Shown in pieces: positions 57,897 through 64,000 of a DNA stretch of 64,000 nucleotides. The position numbers and the translations under genes are program-made. The notes beneath the pieces were generated by a model, which had not been told where the DNA came from, ran no database searches, and saw nothing but the letters and a program-made list of their open reading frames with translations. The DNA comes from Peribacillus frigoritolerans_B (GTDB taxonomy: Bacteria > Bacillota > Bacilli > Bacillales > DSM-1321), in the NCBI RefSeq assembly GCF_044762665.1, contig NZ_JBIWES010000004.1, forward strand, positions 372,001 to 436,000, given 5' to 3'. Position 1 is the first letter of the stretch, and each line of letters begins with the position of its first letter.

Positions 57897-58742
57897 TTAA
57901 TCTTCATTGAACCAACTGATACCAATCGTCTGTTCACCGGTATGCACCCCGATGGCACTCCCAAGTGGGGATACATGGGTCAACACATGAGGAAATTCTT
58001 CGGAAATCATCTTTTTCCATCTTTGTGCCTGCTCCGACACTGCGCCATATAATATGGTGCACTCTTTTACTTTTCCCGCTTCGACTGATCTGCGAAAATC
58101 AGTGAAGATCTGTTTTTCCGCTTTTTTAAGGTTCCGGGGTTTAGATTTAGTATGGAGCAAACCATTTTCGATTGAAATGATGGGTTTAAAGCTCAATAGG
58201 CTTCCTAGAATATACTGTGCGTTTGTTAACCTGCCGCTTCGATGCAGCTGATCTAAAGACCCTATTAATACATAGGTTTCATGGTTATCCGCATACATTC
58301 TCGTTTTGACGAAAGCCTCATTGATGGAATCGCCATTATCAATATAATGCATGAGCCGTTTCAAGATTAATAGCATTGGAAAGGAAATAAGTAAAGTATC
58401 AAAAACGTCAACAGGGATCGTAACCATTTGTGCAGCTTGCCTGCTCGCAGATACGGTCCCGCTCAATTCACTTGAAAGATGTACGGCTATGATTCGATCA
58501 TAGCGTTTTTCAAGCTCCTTATATAACTCCTGGAATCTGCCGACCGAGGGCTGTGACGTTGTGGCGGTGATTTTTTCCTCACTCATTCGCCGGTATAATT
58601 CCTCCGGTAAAAGGTCGACACCATCTTCATATTCCTTCCCATCCATGATGACGACCATTGGAACGACATATACATGTTCATTCAATGATAATTCTTCATC
58701 TAAAGTTCCCGTACTATCTGTTACCCATGCAATTCGTTCCAT
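57897..58742 (-). CDS. DegV-family fatty-acid-binding protein (second copy)
   Basis: The 281-residue protein has IAWVTDSTGTLDEE (about residues 4-17), TTSQPSVGRFQELYKEL (about 60-76), VHLSSELSGTVSASRQ and VHTGEQTIGISW at the end. It is clearly a paralog of the DegV protein at 39.6 kb with perhaps 30 percent identity by eye. Different FakB proteins prefer different fatty acids, so the pair may divide labour. ATG at 58742 follows a run of six G; five upstream codons are ignored. Confidence 0.88.
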   Translation of the reverse strand: MERIAWVTDSTGTLDEELSLNEHVYVVPMVVIMDGKEYEDGVDLLPEELYRRMSEEKITATTSQPSVGRFQELYKELEKRYDRIIAVHLSSELSGTVSASRQAAQMVTIPVDVFDTLLISFPMLLILKRLMHYIDNGDSINEAFVKTRMYADNHETYVLIGSLDQLHRSGRLTNAQYILGSLLSFKPIISIENGLLHTKSKPRNLKKAEKQIFTDFRRSVEAGKVKECTILYGAVSEQAQRWKKMISEEFPHVLTHVSPLGSAIGVHTGEQTIGISWFNED

Positions 58743-58835
58743 GGTTTCCCCCCTCATTTGTTTTTTCTATTATATTCAATATCCCAACCATCTGTCCCCT
58801 TTTAAAAACGGATGCATTCAATAAATATCTTACCT

Positions 58836-58872
58836 CAAAAAAAGAGCCCAACAGAATCTTCCGTTGGACTCG
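58836..58872 (-). terminator. Terminator of the glutathione peroxidase gene
   Basis: Stem GAGTCCAAC with GTTGGGCTC (one wobble), 10-base loop, then seven T on the minus strand. Confidence 0.88.
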
Positions 58873-58882
58873 ATATCATACT

Positions 58883-59359
58883 TCATAATAATTTTTTTAT
58901 ATCTTCTTCCATTTCCAGAGGTTTTGTTTTAGGCGCAAACCGGCTGACGATATTTCCATTACGATCAATCAAGAACTTTGTAAAATTCCATTTTATCGAT
59001 TTGGACCCCATCACTCCAGGCGCATTTTCAGTCAGATAGCTGAATAAGGGATGGGCTTCCTTTCCTTTGACATTCACTTTTGCAAACATCGGGAATGTTA
59101 CACCATGATTCAATTTGCAGTATGAATCGATTTCAAGGTCATCACCAGGCTCCTGATTCAAAAACTGATTACACGGAAACCCAAGAACGACTACCCCATC
59201 CTCTTTATACTGCACATACAGACTTTGCAAATCATCATACTGTGGCGAAAAACCGCATTTGCTTGCGGTATTTACTATAATCATCACTTTCCCTTTATAT
59301 TCCTCAAGCGAGATGGATTCGCCATTGATTTTTTTGACTTCAAATTCGTAAATGGACAT
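58883..59359 (-). CDS. bsaA: Glutathione peroxidase homologue (BsaA)
   Basis: The 158-residue thiol peroxidase has the peroxidatic Cys in NTASKCGFSPQYDDL (about residue 36), Gln/Trp partners in VVLGFPCNQFLNQEPG (resolving-type Cys near 80) and IKWNFTKFLIDRNGN. The selenocysteine of animal enzymes is Cys here, as in bacteria. It reduces hydroperoxides using thioredoxin or a low-molecular-weight thiol. Bacillus makes bacillithiol, not glutathione, so the name is historical. The position before metA matches B. subtilis. Confidence 0.93.
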   Translation of the reverse strand: MSIYEFEVKKINGESISLEEYKGKVMIIVNTASKCGFSPQYDDLQSLYVQYKEDGVVVLGFPCNQFLNQEPGDDLEIDSYCKLNHGVTFPMFAKVNVKGKEAHPLFSYLTENAPGVMGSKSIKWNFTKFLIDRNGNIVSRFAPKTKPLEMEEDIKKLL

Positions 59360-59437
59360 GTATGATCTCTCCCTTTAGTATGATGATTCATTTTAACGTA
59401 TTTAAAGGTAGGTTTACCAACTTTTATCCCTTTCCTA

Positions 59438-59971
59438 TCATCCCGGAATCTTCACTGCTTGAATGGATTGAATCAAATACTCTACCATGTCTTCCAAATC
59501 ATCCATTTGCTCTTCTCTTACAAGCCTTCCAAATGAAATTTTATATAAAGATGAAGTAATGGGTTGCATTTTTTTACTGATCGTTTCGCTGGTCGTCACT
59601 GATATGATTCTCTGATCTCCCCAAATTTTTTCCAGGTCGCTCAACAATTGTTCAACATTCACTTCATCAAGCTTTTTGGGAAAAGAAATGAATATATCGA
59701 CCGTGCAGCCCGAATGCGTATCATCAATAGCTGCATCGAGTAACTCCGAACTTAGGTTCTGTAGGGAAGCGTGTAACTCGATGGCACCGCTAATCGAAAT
59801 AGGCGCCATTGTTTTTTTCAATTCCATCTCGATCTTATATGATCTGGACATGGTTGAGAGATTCACGATATCATCACGGTTTATGACCAATATATCTCCA
59901 ATGAAGTCACGATCGTAAACCGCTCCTTCCAAAACCACTTTCATGTTTTCAAATGCTGTAGGATCAAACAA
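59438..59971 (-). CDS. Conserved protein of unknown function, 177 residues
   Basis: The protein is soluble and mixed alpha/beta, with no signal peptide and one cysteine. Regions: EGAVYDRDFIGDILVINRDDIVNLSTM (about residues 15-41), SISGAIELHASLQNLSSELLDAAI (about 58-81), VDIFISFPKKLDEVNVEQLL and a helical acidic C-terminus (EEQMDDLEDMVEYLIQSIQ). I do not recognise the family. Single gene between bsaA and divergent metA. Confidence 0.65.
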   Translation of the reverse strand: MFDPTAFENMKVVLEGAVYDRDFIGDILVINRDDIVNLSTMSRSYKIEMELKKTMAPISISGAIELHASLQNLSSELLDAAIDDTHSGCTVDIFISFPKKLDEVNVEQLLSDLEKIWGDQRIISVTTSETISKKMQPITSSLYKISFGRLVREEQMDDLEDMVEYLIQSIQAVKIPG

Positions 59972-60139
59972 TCTCCAAACCCCTCTCCAACTTAAAAGTT
60001 CATGTATTCATGATCTTCCCATTTTACCATTCCCAGGCCACTTCCTTCGGGAATTACAAGAATTTATTAAAATAGCTTTTCTATTCAATAATTTTCTATA
60101 TAATTAAAATATTATGATTTTTGAAGAAGGAGGCTAATC

Positions 60140-61048
60140 ATGCCAATCAGAATTCCGGAACAACTGCCAGCAAGGGAAATTTTAGAACAGGAAAATATCT
60201 TCGTAATGGATGAGGAAAGAGCGACCAATCAGGAAATCCGTCCATTGAATATATTAATTTTAAACCTAATGCCAGAGAAAGAAAAAACGGAGGCACAGCT
60301 ACTGCGTTTTCTTGGCAATACTCCCATTCAAGTAAATATATCATTCCTGCGCTTGAGCACGCATGAATCAAAAAACACAAGTAAATTTCATTTGGATCAA
60401 TTTTACAAATCATTCAATGAAATTCGCACGAAGAAATATGACGGCATGATCATTACAGGTGCTCCAGTAGAAAAGCTGGAATTTTCAGACGTTAATTATT
60501 GGGAAGAACTGCAGAATATCATGAACTGGTCAAGCGAAAATGTCACATCCACCCTACATATCTGTTGGGGGGCACAAGCTGCCCTGTACCATCATTATGG
60601 AATAGGCAAATACGAACTTCCAGAGAAATGCTTCGGCGTATACACCCATGAGGTCCTTGAACCGAATGAAAATCTAGTCCGCGGATTCGATGATTATTTT
60701 ATGGCCCCACATTCACGCTACACGGATATTGACTATCAAAAATTAGTTAACCATCCTGAATTGAAGGTTCTTGCACAGTCCGATCAAGCTGGGGTATTGA
60801 TCGCTGCTTCGGTTGATGGAAAAAGAATTATGGTTACCGGCCATTTCGAGTATGATGCAGATACCCTAGGGGAAGAATACAGGCGCGATAGGGAGCGTGG
60901 GATCAATACGCAACTCCCTGAAAATTACTTTCCTGATGACGATCCTTCCATGATGCCTCTTCACCGCTGGAAAAGCCATTGCAGCCTGATGTTCTCGAAT
61001 TGGCTGAACTATTATGTCTACCAATCAACCCCTTATGAGTGGGATTGA
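60140..61048 (+). CDS. metA: Homoserine O-acyltransferase (MetA/MetAA)
   Basis: The 302-residue enzyme activates homoserine for methionine synthesis; Bacillus forms usually use acetyl-CoA despite the name succinyltransferase. The catalytic Cys is in LHICWGAQAALYHHYG (about residue 142), with Glu/His in HFEYD (about 235-239) and the DDYFMAPHSRYTD segment. MPIRIPEQLPAREILEQENI is the usual N-terminus. RBS AAGGAGG is upstream. No S-box, T-box or SAM-II leader was found upstream, unlike the mtn operons. Confidence 0.95.
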   Translation: MPIRIPEQLPAREILEQENIFVMDEERATNQEIRPLNILILNLMPEKEKTEAQLLRFLGNTPIQVNISFLRLSTHESKNTSKFHLDQFYKSFNEIRTKKYDGMIITGAPVEKLEFSDVNYWEELQNIMNWSSENVTSTLHICWGAQAALYHHYGIGKYELPEKCFGVYTHEVLEPNENLVRGFDDYFMAPHSRYTDIDYQKLVNHPELKVLAQSDQAGVLIAASVDGKRIMVTGHFEYDADTLGEEYRRDRERGINTQLPENYFPDDDPSMMPLHRWKSHCSLMFSNWLNYYVYQSTPYEWD

Positions 61049-61120
61049 AAGGGTAAGAAAAAGAAGCTTTCACTTTGAAGTGAATCGCTTTTTATCGCAG
61101 ACACATCCGAGTATCATAGG

Positions 61121-61151
61121 AAACAACCTGAGTTCTGACTCAGGTTGTTTG
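61121..61151. terminator. Bidirectional terminator between metA and the AIM24 gene
   Basis: Perfect 12-base arms AAACAACCTGAG and CTCAGGTTGTTT, 6-base loop. It lies between convergent stops. Confidence 0.85.
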
Positions 61152-61153
61152 TT

Positions 61154-61849
61154 TCATGATTCCTTATTACCGAAATATACCTCTTCAAAAGGCTGGACGA
61201 CCACAAATCCATGACCTTCGAATTTCATTTGAACGGATTCGCCGCTTCCCCTTCCAAAAAACGACTTCAATGAAACATCCGTTACGAATTCAGGCTGCAA
61301 TTCCCCTGACCAAGCTACTGTGGCATTCGGGTCCGTATAGACCGGATTCCCCGGTTCCACCATTAAAGTAAGCGGCTCATAATGGGAAGTGAATGCGACC
61401 ATGCCTCTCCCCTCAAGCCTTACGTTGAACAATCCCCCCGCCAATAACCCGGCAATGCGCCGCATCATTTTTATATCCCATTGAATCCCCGGCTCAAATG
61501 CGAGTAAGTCATTACCGTTAACACAGATCGATTCACCATTTAATTGCAAAATTGAAATCTTCTTCCCTTGATCCGCGACGTATAACTTGCCGCTTCCGGT
61601 GGCTTTCATCAAGGATGCACCCTCACCGGTTAAGGCTTTTTTAAAGAGTTTACCAAGACCATGCTCCAATATACCTTCCCGCTCGAATTTAATGTCGCCG
61701 CGATAAGATACCATCGTCCCCATTTTCGCCCAGATCTGCTTTTCCAAATTAATTTCCAGAATTCGTTCCGTTTCAAGTTCGAATAAACCTTGCCCTTTAT
61801 CCTGCTGTTTCGTCTTTTCAACGAATTGATCGATTTGATACTTCTCCAT
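61154..61849 (-). CDS. AIM24-family protein (TIGR00266-like)
   Basis: The 231-residue all-beta protein has glycine-rich strands typical of AIM24: MVSYRGDIKFEREGILEHGL, LMKATGSGKLYVADQGKKI, AGGLFNVRLEGRGMVAFTSH and SFFGRGSGESVQMKFEGHGF. Bacterial members have no proven role; the mitochondrial relative organises inner-membrane complexes. ATG at 61849 overlaps the methyltransferase stop (TGATG), with GAGGTGGGG as RBS; a longer frame with 12 more residues lies within the upstream gene and is rejected. Confidence 0.87.
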   Translation of the reverse strand: MEKYQIDQFVEKTKQQDKGQGLFELETERILEINLEKQIWAKMGTMVSYRGDIKFEREGILEHGLGKLFKKALTGEGASLMKATGSGKLYVADQGKKISILQLNGESICVNGNDLLAFEPGIQWDIKMMRRIAGLLAGGLFNVRLEGRGMVAFTSHYEPLTLMVEPGNPVYTDPNATVAWSGELQPEFVTDVSLKSFFGRGSGESVQMKFEGHGFVVVQPFEEVYFGNKES

Positions 61850-62544
61850 CACTGCCCCACCTCTTTTTGAAGGAGGAAGAGCCACATGAACGATACAGCT
61901 TGCTTTAATTCCTTTGAAAAATGTTCCAGCTTTGTATAGTCCACCCCTCTTTTTGCAACGCCGGTATCAGCCACTGCCTTCCATCCCGTTTCTAAAGCCA
62001 TTTTTTCAAATTCCCACGGCTGCATGGTATTCATGATGACTTCATCTCCTAATAACCGATGGAAACTGAATTTTTTTCGCGGCTCAGCTGTTGGACCGAG
62101 TATTCCAAAACAGACATAACCTCCTGGCTTTATTACGCGTTGAATTTCCTTCATCACCGTTAATGGTTCACCCGTATATTCCAAAGAATTTATGACCATT
62201 GCCGCATCCATTTCTTCATCTTCGAATGGAAGATTATAAAAATCCCCTTGAAGGAAAGAAAGTCCTGGTTGTTGAGCGGTTTTCCCCTTTGCAAATTCAA
62301 TCATCACATTGGATAAATCAACTCCGGTTACTTCAAATCCCGCTTCGGCCAATTTCAAAGAACCAACTCCATCTCCACAGCCTATGTCAGCCACCTTCAC
62401 TCCCGAAGGCACATATTCAGAAAAGAAAGGAATGATGTTTTTCCGGCTCCCCGTTTCCCACATTTCTTGTGAATTCTTCACCCACATTGGTGCAAAAACA
62501 TCCCATTCCTTTTTCGACTCTTTATGCCATGTATGTAAATTCAT
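61849..62544 (-). CDS. Class I SAM-dependent methyltransferase
   Basis: The 231-residue protein has the SAM motif VADIGCGDGVGSLKLAEAGF (about residues 51-70), acidic post-I VTGVDLSNVMI, and motif IV region MDAAMVINSLEYTGEP. This is the UbiE/Methyltransf_11 group, for which substrates range from quinones to small metabolites. The N-terminal LHTWHKESKKEWDVFAPMW and C-terminal EHFSKELKQAVSFMWLFLLQ suggest a soluble enzyme with a helical end. It is first gene of a two-gene unit with the AIM24 protein. Substrate unknown. Confidence 0.87.
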   Translation of the reverse strand: MNLHTWHKESKKEWDVFAPMWVKNSQEMWETGSRKNIIPFFSEYVPSGVKVADIGCGDGVGSLKLAEAGFEVTGVDLSNVMIEFAKGKTAQQPGLSFLQGDFYNLPFEDEEMDAAMVINSLEYTGEPLTVMKEIQRVIKPGGYVCFGILGPTAEPRKKFSFHRLLGDEVIMNTMQPWEFEKMALETGWKAVADTGVAKRGVDYTKLEHFSKELKQAVSFMWLFLLQKEVGQ

Positions 62545-62742
62545 CAGGAATTCCCCCTCCCCTTTTAACCCCTAACTAAATAATAACCTGAGAAAATTTC
62601 TCCCGAATCATAATACCAGGGCTTCTTTATAGCTATTCTGCTCATAATCAAAAAATCCTCTTTTAAAACGTCGCTCCCTTTTAACCTTATTTGTAAAACG
62701 AACAATGACCGGTTCAAGAAAACGGATGTTTTTCAAAAACAT

Positions 62743-62766
62743 AAAAAAAACTGCCAGCGGCAGCTT
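62743..62766 (-). terminator. Terminator of mntR
   Basis: Stem GCTGCC with GGCAG(T), 3-base loop, then eight T on the minus strand, overlapping the last bases of mntR. Confidence 0.85.
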
Positions 62767-63193
62767 ATTTTGAATTTTCTTCATTTCTTTTTTGTATCTT
62801 TCGTAAATCCTCGACACGGTCAGGAGATTCTTCAAAGAATTCAACCAGGTCTCCAATCCTATCGATGGCATTCCAACTAAGGTGGTGTTCAATCCCCTCT
62901 ACATCCTGGTAAATATTTTCTTCCTTGACCCCAATCAACCTTAGCATCTGCTCTAAAAGTTCATGACGGTATACGAGCCTTTTACCAACTTTTTTCCCAT
63001 TTGCAGTTAAAACGAGACCCCGGTACTTTTCATATATCAAATATTTTTCCTGATCAAGTTTTTGAACCATTTTTGTAACAGAAGATGGGTGGACGGAAAG
63101 ATTTTCGGCAATATCGGAAACTCTTGCATATCCTTTTTCTTCAATAAGTAAATAAATTTGTTCTATGTAATCCTCCATGCTCGGTGTAGGCAT
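62765..63193 (-). CDS. mntR: Manganese-responsive repressor MntR
   Basis: The 142-residue DtxR-family regulator has a winged-helix domain (about 1-65: MPTPSMEDYIEQIYLLIEEK, ARVSDIAENLSVHPSSVTKM) and a metal-sensing dimer domain. Manganese ligands are seen: Asp8 in MEDYIEQ with Glu11, His77 in YRHELLEQ, and Glu99, Glu102 and His103 in VEGIEHHLSWN. It represses manganese uptake genes when Mn2+ is high. ATG at 63193 follows GGGAGGATT; five upstream codons are ignored. No transporter gene is adjacent. Confidence 0.96.
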   Translation of the reverse strand: MPTPSMEDYIEQIYLLIEEKGYARVSDIAENLSVHPSSVTKMVQKLDQEKYLIYEKYRGLVLTANGKKVGKRLVYRHELLEQMLRLIGVKEENIYQDVEGIEHHLSWNAIDRIGDLVEFFEESPDRVEDLRKIQKRNEENSK

Positions 63194-63295
63194 TCGGAAT
63201 CCTCCCATTCAAACGCATATCTAAAAATTTTACTATATAAACGACCCCGAAACAAGAAGATATAAGTCTCAGGGCGCCTTTAATGACGTTTCTTC

Positions 63296-64000
63296 TCAAG
63301 TTTGCTTGACGTTTTGTTCTGTTGGGAATGTAAAACTGATCTTTTTTTCAGCATCGGACCAAGATAAAATGGCATCAAAGGTCTTTTCCCCTTTCTTAAA
63401 ACCGCTTATCAAATCCGTTTCGCCGCTTGCCAACAGCTTTTTTATATTTGCTTGACTAATTTTCTTATTAAGGATTTTTTTGGAGATAGTGAAGTTACAC
63501 TTTGTTTTTTGATAACTTACACATCCATAGAATTCCCCTTTATCGACAATCTTTGAACCGCATAGTTTACAGCTGCCCACAGATGCGGAACTTCTCTTTT
63601 TAGAGCCGCTCCGTTGAATCGACTCGGTGTCCAGCCCTTGAAAATCCCAGCTTTCCGATGATTCCACTGCATCGCTGATGATTTTTGCTGACATCCTTTT
63701 AACAGCTTCCATAAAGCCTCCAGCTGAAGCCTTACCTTCACCGATTTCCCTTAAGCGCTGTTCCCATTTGGCTGTCATCTCGGGTGAAGCAAGGATTTTC
63801 TCCCCAATCGCAGTAATCAGCACTTTCCCTTTGTCTGTCGCAAACACCTGGTTCTTTTTGACATTGATGTATTTACGGTCTTTGAGCATGGTAATGATGC
63901 CAGCCCGAGTTGCTTCGGTTCCGAGACCCTCGGTTTTCATCAGCACTTTTTCTAACTCTTCATTATCCAGATGCTTTCCGGCAGTTTTCATCAAAGTGAT
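63296..64000 (-). CDS. topB: DNA topoisomerase III, C-terminal part (runs off right edge)
   Basis: The window holds the last 234 residues or so. The conserved LMKTAGKHLDNEELEKVLMK and GLGTEATRAGIITMLKDR (about 25-42 of this piece) belong to the type IA topoisomerase core. Then comes a C-terminal tail with a degenerate zinc motif (CKLCGSKIVDKGEFYGC, with KC following), the form seen in Bacillus TopB. The catalytic Tyr is upstream of the window. The frame is open to base 64000, so internal ATG or TTG codons are not starts. TopB relaxes negative supercoils and decatenates DNA. Confidence 0.93.
   Translation of the reverse strand: MTLMKTAGKHLDNEELEKVLMKTEGLGTEATRAGIITMLKDRKYINVKKNQVFATDKGKVLITAIGEKILASPEMTAKWEQRLREIGEGKASAGGFMEAVKRMSAKIISDAVESSESWDFQGLDTESIQRSGSKKRSSASVGSCKLCGSKIVDKGEFYGCVSYQKTKCNFTISKKILNKKISQANIKKLLASGETDLISGFKKGEKTFDAILSWSDAEKKISFTFPTEQNVKQT

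Noticed and set aside
59972..60139. Possible S-box before metA
   Set aside because: None of the S-box blocks found upstream of mtnW and mtnK is present in this AT-rich 168-base gap.
62608..62892. 94-codon minus-strand frame overlapping mntR
   Set aside because: Out of frame with mntR, crosses its terminator, and has no RBS.

Overview
The window reads as a chromosome segment of an endospore-forming member of the Bacillaceae. Gene content and order follow Bacillus subtilis closely in several blocks. These are the mtn methionine-salvage locus, yozD-yodN-yozE-yokU-kamA-yodPQRST, msrAB-ypmQRS, ilvA, dfrA-thyA-ypjP, and ypiP-brxA-ilvD-ypgR-ypgQ-bsaA-metA. Base composition is moderately AT-rich by eye, and ribosome binding sites are the strong AAGGAGG type with frequent GTG and TTG starts. 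The genus (Peribacillus or a close Bacillus) is a guess. There is no rRNA, tRNA, prophage, transposase or CRISPR array in the window.

Layout, left to right. 1-6.7 kb: the start of an SDR gene, a small Hsp20-like spore protein behind a sigma-K-like promoter, a secreted CAP-domain protein with a 12-bp repeat tract, a four-gene envelope-sensing operon (propeller lipoprotein, response regulator, histidine kinase, FixH-like lipoprotein), and small unknown genes. 6.7-15.9 kb: a COG0523 GTPase, then the complete methionine salvage pathway as mtnW-X-B-D on the minus strand and mtnK-A on the plus strand. Each of these operons sits behind its own SAM-I (S-box) riboswitch with terminator; mtnE and mtnU lie between them, divergently transcribed. 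16-19.5 kb: an LCP-family lipoprotein, a CtpB-type protease and deoD. 19.7-31.6 kb: yozD, yodN, an orphan sensor kinase with yozE, then yokU, kamA, a sigma-54 activator and yodP/ablB-yodQ-yodR-yodS-yodT, a lysine/beta-lysine locus.

31.7-45 kb: small zinc-ribbon and YjcZ proteins, an LD-carboxypeptidase, two unrelated SGNH hydrolases, msrA-msrB, a DUF4397 protein, ypmS-ypmR-ypmQ (Sco), DegV, a structured RNA-like element, tatA-tatC, ilvA, and thyA-dfrA. 45-64 kb: a secreted lethal-factor-like metallopeptidase, two copies of an intergenic repeat, TerC, YpjP, a 24-codon membrane-peptide gene, gamma-glutamyltransferase, YpiP, BrxA, IlvD, YpgR, an ABC-F protein with an HD phosphohydrolase, DegV, glutathione peroxidase, MetA, AIM24 with a methyltransferase, MntR, and the C-terminal part of topoisomerase III.

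Themes. Sulfur and methionine: mtn genes, metA, msrAB. Redox and metals: bsaA, brxA, sco, mntR, terC, COG0523. Mother-cell sporulation: the kam locus, YjcZ, an Hsp20-like protein and a DUF4397 gene, three of them behind sigma-K-like sites and yodT behind a sigma-E-like site. The most interesting regulatory picture is the kam locus. There a sigma-E-like promoter precedes yodT, a sigma-54 activator gene follows ablB, and an exact -24/-12 site drives kamA separately. The least explained items are the 24-codon gene at 48.7 kb, the three-way-junction-like RNA at 40.6 kb, and the inverted repeat around the deoD promoter. Promoter assignments are by eye from consensus matches and have not been scored statistically.
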